Assembly: GCA_963828385.1 (NCBI GenBank)
Contig: CAWHEF010000002.1
Coordinates: 2,356,001 to 2,420,000, forward strand
Origin: Bog-756 sp963828385
Lineage (GTDB): Bacteria > Actinomycetota > Acidimicrobiia > Acidimicrobiales > RAAP-2
Direction: 5' to 3'
DNA: 64,000 bases
Below the pieces are notes generated by a model. It searched no databases. It saw only the letters and a list, made by a program, of their open reading frames with translations, and was not told where the DNA came from. Position numbers and translations under genes: made by a program. This document shows, piece after piece, positions 45,312-53,956 of this stretch. How positions within the stretch are numbered: position 1 is the first letter of the stretch; each line of letters starts with the position of its first letter.

Positions 45312-47498
45312 TCAGACGGCGGTCGAGGGCCGGCGAGGTTCCCTGATCACTTCGATGTCCGCCGGCAGGCCGTGGATGGCCACCCCTCCGGGAACCTCCG
45401 ACCCCACCTCGACGGTCACCTTGGAGCCGGCCAGGGGGATGCCGTCGACCTTCAGGTATCCGATGTCAGGAGGCAGGTTGGGCGAGAGCCACGTCTTGCC
45501 GTAGGGAATCCACGGGTCGAGGCGGAGCAGTGTGCGCAGGCACAGAAGCGGCGATGCGGCGGCCCACGCCTGGGGGGAGCACGAGGTCGGATAGCTCACG
45601 GGCACGGCGACCTCGGACCGGTCGAGCCCGCTGAACAGCTCGGGGAGGCGCCCCCCGTTGGTCTCGGCGGCGTCGAAGAGCCCGAAGATGATCTTCTGGG
45701 CGGCGTTGTCGTAGCCGTAGCGGGCCAGTCCGGCGGCCACGATGGCCGTGTCGTGGGGCCACACCGAGCCGCAGTGGTAGCTGATCGGGTTGTAGCCGGC
45801 GCAGTCCGCCGAAAGGGTTCGGACGCCCCACCCGGTGAACATGGACGGTGAGATGAGGTGTTGGACCACCCGGGCGGCCTTGTCCTCGTCCACGATTCCC
45901 GCCCACAGGCAGTGTCCGATGTTGGATGTGAGGGAGTCGATCGGCCGCTTGTCGGCGTCGAGCCCGACGGCGTACCACCCCTTGTCGTCCAGCCAGAAGT
46001 CCCGGTTGAACGCCGCCTTCAGGTGGGTGGCCTTGGCCCGGAACCGCTCGTAGGTGGCGGTGTCCCCGACCTCGAAGGCGAAGTGCGCCGAGGCCAGATA
46101 GGCGCCGTAGGTGTAGGCCTGCACCTCGCAGAGGGCGACGGGTGCCGGGGCGACGGTTCCGTCGCCGTAGCGGATGGCGTCCCAACTGTTCTTCCAGCCC
46201 TGGTTGGCCAGGCCCTGCTCGGTGGCCCGCTGGCACTCGACGTACCCGTCTCCGTCGGCATCGCCGAACTCCTCGATCCACTCGATGGCCCGGGCGGCGT
46301 TGGGAAGGAGCTCGTCCACCATCTCCCGGGCCACGCCCCACCGTCGCATCTCTCCGAGCAGCATCACGAAGAGGGGGGTGGCGTCCGCCGTCCCGTAGTA
46401 GATGCTGCCCCCGCCGAGGACGGGGGAGGCCGCCTCACTGAAGCGCATCTCGTGGAGGATGCGACCGGGCTCCTCGTCGTGCCGCGGGTCGACGTCTCTT
46501 CCCTGGAAGCGGGCGAGAGTCTGGAGCACGCCCCGGGCCAGCTCGGGATCGACCAGGAGCGCCATCCAAGCGGTCAGGAGCGAGTCGCGCCCGAACAGGG
46601 TCATGAACCAGGGCGCTCCTGCCGCCACCACCACGCGTTCGGGGTGGTCAGGGTCGAAGATGCGGAGCGCGCCGAGGTCCTCCGAGCTCCTCGCTATTAC
46701 CTCCTTGACGCCCCGATGACTGGTCTCTACCTGTGGAACCCGCCGGCGCCACTCGGCGAGCCGTTCGGTGGGAGTCGCCCGGTCGATTGGCTGCCCGCAC
46801 CGGTAACGCGGCGGAGAGGCCTCACCGTTGAACACCGGCGCCACCTCGATGCACGCCGACCACTCCGATCGGGGACCGATCGCCATCTCGAACACGGCTC
46901 TCTCTCCGGTCAGGACCGAGGCCCCTGCGACGCCGAGCTCGACCCCCCGGACCAGGCCTCCGCGGCGGGAGCCGATGGTGAGCGTCGAACAGCGCTCACC
47001 CGGCGCTTCGGGGTCGGGAGCGAGCTCTGACACATCGGCCGTCGTCTCACCGGCATCGCCATCGCCGCCGCGGCCTTCCTTCACGGCGAACAGGTCGGCG
47101 AAGTCGGTCCCGATGGCGAGCTCGACGGTGCAGTTCGCCGGCTCGTCCGCCAGGTTCCGAACCGTCAAGTCCTCGCGGAGGCCCTGGCCCACGTACCGGC
47201 TCCGGAAGACCACGAGCGTCGAGTCGGCTGCTCCGGACGGGGGCTGGGAACGGGCGACGAACGTGGCCGAGAACGGGTCGTCGCTCGTGACCGCCAGCAG
47301 CTCGGTCCGCGCCCCGTTCACCAGGAGCTCGAGGTGGGAGAGGATGCGGGTGTCCCGCACGAACAGCCCCTGGGCGGACCCGGGGATGATGTCCCCGGAC
47401 GGCCCGCTGATGGCAAACGTCGACTCGTCCACCAGGGTGACGAGGCCGGTGCCTGGATCGATCGGTGTCACCCCCACAGGCTCCGCGGGGTCGCTCAT
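45312..47498 (-). CDS. amylo-alpha-1,6-glucosidase / glycogen-debranching-like enzyme
   Basis: 728 residues. The N-terminal domain (VTLVDESTFAISGPSGDIIPGSAQGLFVRDTRILSHLE, split here only for reading) is the glycogen-debranching N-terminal fold. The C-terminal (alpha/alpha)6 barrel has APWFMTLFGRDSLLTAWMAL, GWKNSWDAIRYGDG, EVQAYTYGAYLA, YNPISYHCGSVWPHDTAIVA and RLPELFSGL, as in amylo-alpha-1,6-glucosidases and GH15/GH63-like enzymes. Likely intracellular glucan turnover; the exact linkage is not provable. TACGGT six bases before the ATG suggests a leaderless start. Confidence 0.86.
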   Translation of the reverse strand: MSDPAEPVGVTPIDPGTGLVTLVDESTFAISGPSGDIIPGSAQGLFVRDTRILSHLELLVNGARTELLAVTSDDPFSATFVARSQPPSGAADSTLVVFRSRYVGQGLREDLTVRNLADEPANCTVELAIGTDFADLFAVKEGRGGDGDAGETTADVSELAPDPEAPGERCSTLTIGSRRGGLVRGVELGVAGASVLTGERAVFEMAIGPRSEWSACIEVAPVFNGEASPPRYRCGQPIDRATPTERLAEWRRRVPQVETSHRGVKEVIARSSEDLGALRIFDPDHPERVVVAAGAPWFMTLFGRDSLLTAWMALLVDPELARGVLQTLARFQGRDVDPRHDEEPGRILHEMRFSEAASPVLGGGSIYYGTADATPLFVMLLGEMRRWGVAREMVDELLPNAARAIEWIEEFGDADGDGYVECQRATEQGLANQGWKNSWDAIRYGDGTVAPAPVALCEVQAYTYGAYLASAHFAFEVGDTATYERFRAKATHLKAAFNRDFWLDDKGWYAVGLDADKRPIDSLTSNIGHCLWAGIVDEDKAARVVQHLISPSMFTGWGVRTLSADCAGYNPISYHCGSVWPHDTAIVAAGLARYGYDNAAQKIIFGLFDAAETNGGRLPELFSGLDRSEVAVPVSYPTSCSPQAWAAASPLLCLRTLLRLDPWIPYGKTWLSPNLPPDIGYLKVDGIPLAGSKVTVEVGSEVPGGVAIHGLPADIEVIREPRRPSTAV

Positions 47499-47502
47499 AG
47501 GG

Positions 47503-47646
47503 CTACCGTACCGGTCGGGGTGCAGATCGCAGAGGTATTGGGGCGAGTTCCCGGTCGGTCACCCGAGGGCCGTTCGGGCGATCGCTCAGGGGCCCGTCCA
47601 GCGGCGACGGGCGGTAGCGGTCCAGGGCCGAGAGGGTCTCGGTCAT
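47503..47646 (-). CDS. possible 47-residue small protein upstream of the debranching gene
   Basis: An open frame from ATG 47646 to TAG 47503 ends four bases before the debranching enzyme start. The peptide (MTETLSALDRYRPSPLDGPL then Arg/Pro-rich) has no recognisable domain and no clear ribosome site. If the debranching gene is leaderless from 47498, this frame lies over its promoter. Probably not a gene, but it fills most of the gap. Confidence 0.2.
   Translation of the reverse strand: MTETLSALDRYRPSPLDGPLSDRPNGPRVTDRELAPIPLRSAPRPVR
47505..47510 (-). promoter_or_regulatory. putative -10 element of leaderless debranching enzyme gene
   Basis: TACGGT on the minus strand, six bases (AGCCCT), then ATG 47498. 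No Shine-Dalgarno sequence fits. Confidence 0.4.
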
Positions 47647-47654
47647 TGTCCCTA

Positions 47655-47668
47655 TTCTCGTAGGAGAA
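47655..47668. promoter_or_regulatory. inverted repeat upstream of sufC1, possible operator
   Basis: TTCTC-GTAG-GAGAA, a perfect 5-bp inverted repeat with 4-bp spacer, in the 197-base divergent region between the debranching gene and sufC1. Part of it (TAGGAGAAA) recurs upstream of sufB at 55.83 kb. An iron-sulfur or iron regulator could bind here, but no regulator gene is in the window. Confidence 0.35.
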
Positions 47669-47683
47669 AGTGCGGAATCGGGC

Positions 47684-47689
47684 TAGGAT
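47684..47689 (+). promoter_or_regulatory. putative -10 element of leaderless sufC1-sufS-sufU operon
   Basis: TAGGAT, six bases (GAGAGG), then GTG 47696. The inverted repeat at 47655-47668 overlaps where the -35 would lie (47661-47666), so a protein bound there could block RNA polymerase. Confidence 0.45.
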
Positions 47690-47695
47690 GAGAGG

Positions 47696-48484
47696 GTGCG
47701 CAACCCCTCCGAGGACGGCCCAGTCGAGATCGAGCGGCTCCCTCCCCCACTTCTCGAGATCGTGGACCTCCACGCCCGGGCCGAAGGTGCGCGCATCCTG
47801 TCCGGGGTGAACCTGACCGTGGAGGAGGGCCAGGTCCATGCCCTCATGGGACCCAACGGATCGGGGAAGTCCACCCTCGCCAACGTGCTTCTCGGCAACC
47901 CGTCCTACGAGGTGACCGGCGGGTCGATCCTCCTGCGGGGGGAGGACGTGACCGGCTGGTCCACCGACGTGCGCGCCAAGGCCGGGATGTTCCTGGCCTT
48001 CCAGGAGCCCGAGGCCATCGAAGGAGTGCCTGTCCTCCAGTTCCTCCGTCAGGCGCTCTCCGCCCGTCGGGGCATGGACATGTCGGTGCTCGAGGTGCGC
48101 CTCATGATGATGGAGTGGATGGAGCGGCTCGGGATGGACCCGGCCTTCGCAGAGCGCCATCTGAACGACGGGTTCTCCGGTGGCGAGAAGAAGCGGAACG
48201 AGATCCTCCAGATGGCCATCCTCGAACCCGATGTCGCCGTCCTCGACGAGACCGACTCGGGTCTCGACGTCGACGCCCTTCGGACCGTGGCCAAGGGGGT
48301 GAGTGCCGTGCGGGCGGCTCGCCCAGCGCTCGGCACCCTCGTCATCTCCCACTACCGACGGATGCTCACCGAGCTCTCCGTCGACCGGGTCCACCTGCTG
48401 GTGGACGGGGTGATCGTCGCCGACGGCGGGACGGAGCTGGCCGAACGGCTCGAGGTCGAAGGGTACGGGCCGTGGCGGAGCTGA
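47696..48484 (+). CDS. sufC: Fe-S cluster assembly ATPase SufC (copy 1)
   Basis: ABC-type ATPase of the SufBCD scaffold complex. 262 residues: LLEIVDLHARAEGARILSGV, Walker A GPNGSGKST at 52-60, Q-loop FLAFQEPEAIEGVPV, signature FSGGEKKRNEILQM, Walker B VAVLDETDSGLDVDALR, switch His in LVISHYRRML. These are the SufC-specific variants rather than transporter forms. It leads sufS and sufU on the plus strand while a second sufC lies on the opposite strand at 50.5 kb. Twenty extra residues precede the fold. Confidence 0.92.
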   Translation: MRNPSEDGPVEIERLPPPLLEIVDLHARAEGARILSGVNLTVEEGQVHALMGPNGSGKSTLANVLLGNPSYEVTGGSILLRGEDVTGWSTDVRAKAGMFLAFQEPEAIEGVPVLQFLRQALSARRGMDMSVLEVRLMMMEWMERLGMDPAFAERHLNDGFSGGEKKRNEILQMAILEPDVAVLDETDSGLDVDALRTVAKGVSAVRAARPALGTLVISHYRRMLTELSVDRVHLLVDGVIVADGGTELAERLEVEGYGPWRS

Positions 48485-48513
48485 CCCGGACGGCGGGGTC
48501 GGTCCGGTCCGCA

Positions 48514-49764
48514 ATGTCGGTCGGACCATCGTGCGGGATCGACGTCTCGACGCTGCGGAAGGACTTCCCGCTTCTCGGGGTCGAGGTCCACGGCCACCCC
48601 ATCACCTACCTCGACTCGGCGGCATCGTCGCAGAGACCACTGGCGGTCCTGCAGGCCATGCGCCACTACGAGGAGACGACCCACGCCAACGTGCATCGCG
48701 GGGTGTACGCCATCGCCGAGGAGGCGACGCGCCAGTTCGAAGCGGCGCGGTCGAATGTCGGACGGTTCATCGGCGCGCCCCACCCCTCCCGCGAGATCGT
48801 GTTCACGAAGAACGCCACCGAGGGCATCAACCTCGTAGCCGCCACGTGGGGAAGGACCAATCTCGGACCCGGCGACGCCGTCGTCCTCACCGAGATGGAG
48901 CACCACGCCAACATCGTCCCCTGGCACATGCTTGCCGCCGAACGCGGCCTCACCATCCGGTGGATACCGGTCGACGACGACGGCCGTCTCGTTCTCGACG
49001 ACCTGGAACGGCTCTTCGAGGGGGCCAAGCTCGTCGGCGTGACGTGCATGTCCAACGTGCTCGGCACGCTGCCACCGGTTGCCGAGATCGCCGAGGCCGC
49101 TCATCGTGCCGGAGCGGTCGTGGTGGCAGACGGAGCCCAATCCGTGCCCCACGTACCCACCGACGTCCGATCCCTCGGTGTCGACTTCCTGGCCTTCAGC
49201 GCCCACAAGATGCTCGGTCCCACCGGAATCGGCGTGCTGTGGGGAAGGGACGAGTTGCTGACGGCCATGCCTCCTTTCCTCGGCGGCGGCGAGATGATCC
49301 TCGATGTCCGGAAAGACGGGTTCACCCCGAACGACATTCCCTGGCGCTTCGAGGCGGGCACGCCACCCATCGCCGAGGCGATCGGCCTGGGGGCGGCCGT
49401 CGACTACCTGAATGCGATCGGGATGGATGCGGTGCGCGCCCACGAGATCTCGCTCGTGACGTATGCGCTCGATTCGTTGACAGAGCGCTTCGGGTCCGAC
49501 TTGAAGATCCACGGCCCGAGCGATCCGCTTGCCCGCGGCGGCGTCCTCTCCTTCTCGTACCGCGATGTGCACCCCCACGACATCTCCCAGGTCCTGGACA
49601 GCTACGGGGTGTGCGTCCGGGCCGGCCACCACTGTGCCAAGCCGCTCATGCGCCGGCTCGGCGTCGCCGCCACCGCTCGGGCTTCCTTCGCCGTCTACAA
49701 CGACGAGGGCGACGTGGACCGACTGAGCGACGCTCTCGAGGAGGCCGGGGCGTTCTTCGGATGA
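48514..49764 (+). CDS. sufS: cysteine desulfurase SufS
   Basis: PLP enzyme that takes sulfur from cysteine as a persulfide for Fe-S cluster assembly. 416 residues: YLDSAASSQRPLAVL, FTKNATEGINLVA, EMEHHANIVPW, ADGAQSVPH, PLP lysine Lys232 in SAHKMLGPTG, and catalytic Cys374 in RAGHHCAKPLM, the type-II loop. ATG 48514 gives the usual N-terminus; GTG 48472, overlapping sufC1, is an alternative. SufU follows 64 bases later and is the expected sulfur acceptor. Confidence 0.94.
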   Translation: MSVGPSCGIDVSTLRKDFPLLGVEVHGHPITYLDSAASSQRPLAVLQAMRHYEETTHANVHRGVYAIAEEATRQFEAARSNVGRFIGAPHPSREIVFTKNATEGINLVAATWGRTNLGPGDAVVLTEMEHHANIVPWHMLAAERGLTIRWIPVDDDGRLVLDDLERLFEGAKLVGVTCMSNVLGTLPPVAEIAEAAHRAGAVVVADGAQSVPHVPTDVRSLGVDFLAFSAHKMLGPTGIGVLWGRDELLTAMPPFLGGGEMILDVRKDGFTPNDIPWRFEAGTPPIAEAIGLGAAVDYLNAIGMDAVRAHEISLVTYALDSLTERFGSDLKIHGPSDPLARGGVLSFSYRDVHPHDISQVLDSYGVCVRAGHHCAKPLMRRLGVAATARASFAVYNDEGDVDRLSDALEEAGAFFG

Positions 49765-49828
49765 CAACCGGACGGTACGCTGGCCTGGTGGAACGTGCAC
49801 CGCACCCCGGCCAGCGGGACGATCGCTG

Positions 49829-50329
49829 ATGGCAGGGCTCGAAGACCTCTACCGGGAGATCATCCTCGATCACTACCGCTCCCCCCGCAATCGGGGTGAG
49901 CTCGAGTCACCCCCTGCCCACCGCGGAGAGGGGTTCAACCCGCTGTGCGGGGACGAAGTGGTCGTGACCGTCGACGTGCGGGACGGTGCCGTCGCCGACA
50001 TCAAGATCGCCGGGAGCGGATGTTCGATCAGCCAGTCATCGGCCTCCCTCATGTCTGCGGCGGTCAAGGGGAAGCCCGTCCCCGAGGTCCGGGACCTGAT
50101 CCGCACGTTCAAGGGCATGATGTCGATCCACGAGTCGACGCTGCCCACAGACGGCACCGGCGACCGGAGTCCCGGTGCCGAGGACGGCGACGGTGAACCA
50201 GAGGCGATCGACCTCGACCGCCTCGGCGAGCTCGCCGCCCTGCAGGGGGTGGTCAAATTCCCGGTGCGGATCAAGTGCGCCACCCTGAGCTGGAACACCC
50301 TGGCTCAGGGACTCGACGAGTCCGACTGA
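49829..50329 (+). CDS. sufU: Fe-S assembly sulfur-transfer protein SufU
   Basis: NifU-family zinc protein that accepts the persulfide from SufS. 166 residues: LYREIILDHYRSPRNRG, then zinc ligands Cys40 and Asp42 (NPLCGDE), Cys65 (GSGCSISQSSASLM) and Cys150 (VRIKCATLSWNTL). The 18-21-residue insertion between the second and third Cys blocks that marks SufU against IscU is present and is acidic here (DGTGDRSPGAEDGDGEPEA). Ends the plus-strand suf unit, 135 bases from the convergent sufC2. Confidence 0.93.
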   Translation: MAGLEDLYREIILDHYRSPRNRGELESPPAHRGEGFNPLCGDEVVVTVDVRDGAVADIKIAGSGCSISQSSASLMSAAVKGKPVPEVRDLIRTFKGMMSIHESTLPTDGTGDRSPGAEDGDGEPEAIDLDRLGELAALQGVVKFPVRIKCATLSWNTLAQGLDESD

Positions 50330-50464
50330 CAGGGGCCGTTCGTCGGGAAGATCGTTTTCAGGCGAGATAGCATCTGCCGAACGCGGGAAGCGGGTGGCTC
50401 ATGTACACGTCAGGCGATGCCCGGGATCAGGCTTCCGACGCCGTACAGGGCTCGGTCGGCCCGG

Positions 50465-51216
50465 TCATCCGTATGCGGCGTACCCCGCTTCGTCGACCAG
50501 CTCGGCCAGTTCCCTCTCGCCGGTAGCGACGATGCGCCCCTCGGACAGGACGTGGACGACGTCGGGTCGGAGCACATCGAGAAGTCGCTTGAAGTGGGTG
50601 ATGGCGAGCACGCCGAGATCCCATTCGGTCGTAGCCTCTTCGATGCGGCGACCGATGGCGGCGAGGGCGTCGAAGTCCAGTCCCGAGTCGATCTCATCGA
50701 GGACGGCGAAGCGAGGACGGAGCACTCCCATCTGGAGGGTCTCGTTCCGCTTGCGTTCGCCGCCCGAAAGGTCGACGTTGAGGGGACGGTCGAGGAACCG
50801 CTGATCGAAGCCGATGCGCCCGGCTTCGGCGACGAGGCGCTCTTCGACCCGTGAGCGACCCTCATCGGACCGATCCTCCCCCCGCCGATGTCACGACGGG
50901 AGGCGGTCAGTGTCTTCACGAGCGACACCCCCGGAACCTCGATCGGATGCTGCATGGCCAGGAACAGGCCGGCCCGGGCTCGTTGCCACGTCGGGAGCGA
51001 CAGCAGGTCGATGCCGTCGAGAGTGACGGAGCCGTCGAGGACCTCGTAGCCCGGCTTCCCCATGAGGACATGGGCAAGGGTGCTCTTGCCCGACCCGTTC
51101 GGGCCCATGACCGCATGCACCTCGCCGGTCCGGACGCTGAGCGAGACGCCCTTCAAGATCTCGCGGCCGGGGATGGCCACACGAAGACCTTCTATCCGGA
51201 GCTCTCCGGTGCTCAC
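50465..51216 (-). pseudogene. sufC: Fe-S cluster assembly ATPase SufC (copy 2), one frameshift
   Basis: Second SufC-type ATPase. VSTGELRIEGLRVAIPGREI, Walker A GPNGSGKSTLAHVLMG, Q-loop LFLAMQHPIEVPGVS lie in one frame. A missing base in the run of six Gs (plus-strand C 50878-50883) shifts the rest: VEERLVAEAGRIGFDQRFLD, signature LSGGERKRNETLQMGVL, Walker B FAVLDEIDSGLDFDALA, LAITHFKRLL. Adding one G yields about 250 intact residues, so sequence error is likely. GTG 51216 overlaps the Rieske gene stop by four bases. It follows the B-D-C order usual for suf operons and may be the ancestral copy. Confidence 0.86.
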
Positions 51217-51560
51217 CTGGTCTCCACCCATACGTCGTCCCCATCCACGGTCACTTCGTACACAGGAACGGGCTTGGTAGCGGGGAGCGAACAGGGATCT
51301 CCGGTGCGAAGGTCGAACGTGGATCCGTGCTTGGAGCACTCGATCTCACACTCCTCTGGCCACACCTCGCCTTCGGCCAGCGAGTAGTCCTCGTGGCTGC
51401 ACCGGTCGCCGATGGCGTAGAAGTCGTCGCCGATGTGGACGATGGCAAGGCGGAGGTCGTCGACGTCGAACCGGCGTGCCTCCCCTGGACCGACGTCAGA
51501 GGTGGAGCAGACCTTGATACGCCCCGCCGTGCTCGGGGTCGACCCCGTCGCCTCAACCAC
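51213..51560 (-). CDS. Rieske-type [2Fe-2S] ferredoxin
   Basis: 115-residue electron carrier of the non-heme-oxygenase ferredoxin class. Cluster ligands are in GDRCSHEDYSLAEGE (Cys, His) and ECSKHGSTFDLRTG (Cys, His). Start chosen as GTG 51560 because GGAGG lies five bases before it; GTG 51566 falls too close. It overlaps the sufD stop by eight bases and the sufC2 start by four, so it is built into the suf operon. Rieske proteins in actinobacterial suf operons are known, though their role in assembly is unclear. Confidence 0.88.
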   Translation of the reverse strand: MVEATGSTPSTAGRIKVCSTSDVGPGEARRFDVDDLRLAIVHIGDDFYAIGDRCSHEDYSLAEGEVWPEECEIECSKHGSTFDLRTGDPCSLPATKPVPVYEVTVDGDDVWVETR

Positions 51561-52953
51561 GCTCACCTCCGACCCGTTCGGCCAGTGCCCGGCCCACAAG
51601 GGCGCGAGCACCGGGCACGGGGACCTGGTCGGCGATGTCCTCGAAGAAGCCGCCCACGATCAGCAGTTCGGCCACAGATGGCTCGACACCCCGCGATTCG
51701 AGGTAGTACCGCTGGTCCTCGTCGACGGGGCCGACGGTTGATCCGTGGCTGCACCGGACGTCGTTCTCCTCGATATCCAGATTGGGAACCGAGTCTGCGT
51801 GTGCACCCTCGTCCAGTACCAGGTTGTGGTTCGTCTGCATGGCGTCGGCCTTCACCGCCCCCCGGTGGACCCGGATGAGCCCGCTGTAGACCGAGTGGGC
51901 GCGGTCGGCGACCGCCCCCTTGAACAGGAGATCGCTCGTGGTCTTTGGCGCTCGATGGTCCTGGAGGGTACGGAAGTCGTGCATCTGGTCCCCGCGTCCG
52001 AAGAACGCCGCCCGTAGCTCGCTGGCGCCGGACTCACCGGTGAGCGCCGAGTCGGTGCGCATGCGTGCGTAGCTTCCGCCGAGGGCCACGGTGAAGCTGC
52101 GCAGGGAGGCGTCCGCTCCGATGGTGCTGGACTGGTGGGCAAGCTCCCACTGGCTCGAGCCGAGCGACTGGATGGACACATAGGACAGCACGGCCCCCTC
52201 GTCCACCTCCAGCTCGACGACCGGCACCACCAGAGCCGTCGGCTCGGACGACGCCGACGGCTGGCGATGCTGGGCGGTGGCCCCCGCACCGTCGTCCAAC
52301 AGACCGGCATCCGGATCGACCACCAGCTCGACAACGCTGGCCACCGACCCTGCCTGCGCTCTGATCATGGTGCGCGGGAACACGGCCAGGCCGTCGCCAC
52401 TGACCAGATGGACGACGACGACCGGAGGGCCGGCCGGGGTCCCCTCGGCAAAGTCCACCACCAACGGGTCGACGGCGAATGCATCGTTCAGGAGGACGAA
52501 GTCGCTCGGATCCGCCGCCACCCTCCCGAGCAGGCGCTCGCCTTCCGTGTGCTCGCCGACCCGGCCGAGGATGCAGACGTCGTCGTCGACTTCGCAGGAA
52601 ACGGTGGCCAGCACGCCATTGAACGTGACCACCAACCCGGCACGGGGCCCGAGCTGGTCCACCAGCCACCGGACCCGGTCGGATGGCGAAGGCCCGCGCC
52701 CTTCACCGGCCGTCGACCGAGCCCCCTCGACCGGATGGAACCGGTCCAGCTCGAGCTGGTCGATGCGGCTGTAGCGCCACACCTCATCCTTCTCGGTCGG
52801 TCGTCGGGCGGACGCGAACGACTCGGCGGCGGCCTCTCGGCGCCGTCTGAGCCATTCGCTCCCACCGAGGCGGGCGGCGATCGCAGGGGTGAAATCGGAC
52901 AGAACAGGAGCCTCTCGCGCCACGAGGCCCGGAAGCCGAGCCTCACCTCTCAT
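51553..52953 (-). CDS. sufD: Fe-S cluster assembly protein SufD
   Basis: Scaffold partner of SufB and SufC. 466 residues; the N-terminal helical part (EWLRRRREAAAESFASA, DEVWRYSRI) is followed by a right-handed beta-helix with VVELEVDEGAVLSYVSIQSL, FTVALGGSYARMRTDSALTG, DHRAPKTTSDLLFKGAVADR and the C-terminal CSHGSTVGPVDEDQRYYLESRG with the conserved His. ATG 52953 is the first plausible start; codons upstream are Arg-rich. Head of the sufD-Rieske-sufC2 unit. Confidence 0.9.
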   Translation of the reverse strand: MRGEARLPGLVAREAPVLSDFTPAIAARLGGSEWLRRRREAAAESFASARRPTEKDEVWRYSRIDQLELDRFHPVEGARSTAGEGRGPSPSDRVRWLVDQLGPRAGLVVTFNGVLATVSCEVDDDVCILGRVGEHTEGERLLGRVAADPSDFVLLNDAFAVDPLVVDFAEGTPAGPPVVVVHLVSGDGLAVFPRTMIRAQAGSVASVVELVVDPDAGLLDDGAGATAQHRQPSASSEPTALVVPVVELEVDEGAVLSYVSIQSLGSSQWELAHQSSTIGADASLRSFTVALGGSYARMRTDSALTGESGASELRAAFFGRGDQMHDFRTLQDHRAPKTTSDLLFKGAVADRAHSVYSGLIRVHRGAVKADAMQTNHNLVLDEGAHADSVPNLDIEENDVRCSHGSTVGPVDEDQRYYLESRGVEPSVAELLIVGGFFEDIADQVPVPGARALVGRALAERVGGERG

Positions 52954-53012
52954 CCTACCGGGGGCCGCCCTCGGCTCTGCCGATGGCCGACGGCGCCGCC
53001 TACGCTTCGGCC

Positions 53013-53903
53013 ATGAGCACGTCCGAGAGCCAGCCATCCCCCTCGCCCAATGCGCCGTTCGCCTCCGAGGTCCTCTCCATCGAGATCGACGGGCCGGTGG
53101 CCACCCTGTGGCTTGATCGTCCCGAGAAGCGAAACGCCATGGGTCCGGCGTTCTGGGACGATCTTCCGAAAGCCATGGCGGCCATCGGCGCCGATCCCGA
53201 GCTGCGGGCCGTGGTGATCGCCGCCAAAGGTCCTCACTTCTCTGTCGGGCTGGACCTGGTGGCGATGGCCGGGCTCATCGGCCCCGGGACTGAAGGCGAT
53301 GGCGCCAGGTCCTCGGCGGCCGGGTCCTCGTCGGCCGCCAGGGCCAAGGCGGCCCGGGCGCAGATCGTCCGTCTTCAGGCCTCGGTCACATCAGTGGCAG
53401 CATGCCCGCTACCGGTGATCGCCGCCGTCCATGGGGTGTGCATCGGAGGCGGAGTCGACCTGATCGCCGCCTGCGACATCCGGCTGGCCAGCGCAGATGC
53501 CACGTTCTCGGTGCGGGAGGCGAAGGTCGCCATCGTCGCCGACATCGGCAGCCTCCAGCGCTTGCCCCGGATCATCGGCGGTGGGCATGTGTCCGAGCTC
53601 GCCTTCACCGGCAAGGACATCTCCGCTGCCCGGGCCGAGTCCATCGGGTTGGTCAACGAAGTCAGCGCCGACCCCCGCCAGGTCCTGGCCGACGCCCGGG
53701 CGATGGCGGCCGAGATCGCCGCCAACTCCCCGCTCGCCGTGCAGGGCACCAAGGCCATCCTCGCTGCCGGGGACGGTCGCACCATCTCCGAGGGCCTCGA
53801 CTACGTGGCTACGTGGAACGCAGGCTTCCTCGCTTCGGATGACCTCGTCGAGGCGATGACGGCATTCGTCGAGAAGCGGCCTCCGGTGTTCACCGGGCGG
53901 TAG
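53013..53903 (+). CDS. enoyl-CoA hydratase/isomerase family protein (dienoyl-CoA isomerase-like)
   Basis: Crotonase-fold acyl-CoA enzyme, about 296 residues: LWLDRPEKRNAMGPAFW, HFSVGLDLVAMAGLIG, AVHGVCIGGGVDLIAACDIR (oxyanion hole) and REAKVAIVADIGSLQRLPRI. The Asp in VADIGSLQRLP rather than a hydratase Glu resembles delta3,5-delta2,4-dienoyl-CoA isomerases. It lies on the plus strand and separates sufB from sufD, which is odd for a metabolic gene. ATG 53013 is chosen; ATG 52983 is possible. Confidence 0.85.
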   Translation: MSTSESQPSPSPNAPFASEVLSIEIDGPVATLWLDRPEKRNAMGPAFWDDLPKAMAAIGADPELRAVVIAAKGPHFSVGLDLVAMAGLIGPGTEGDGARSSAAGSSSAARAKAARAQIVRLQASVTSVAACPLPVIAAVHGVCIGGGVDLIAACDIRLASADATFSVREAKVAIVADIGSLQRLPRIIGGGHVSELAFTGKDISAARAESIGLVNEVSADPRQVLADARAMAAEIAANSPLAVQGTKAILAAGDGRTISEGLDYVATWNAGFLASDDLVEAMTAFVEKRPPVFTGR

Positions 53904-53942
53904 TCACCGGGCGGTGGTCGCGGGGCGGTGGTCGCGGGGCGG
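53895..53942. repeat. 14-bp tandem repeat over the 3' end of the crotonase gene
   Basis: Three full copies of gggcggtggtcgcg (the first, gggcggtagtcacc, carries the stop codon) at 53895, 53909 and 53923, then a partial copy. It fills the 53-base gap before the convergent Cys-rich gene. Confidence 0.85.
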
Positions 53943-53956
53943 CAACGGTTGCGGCA

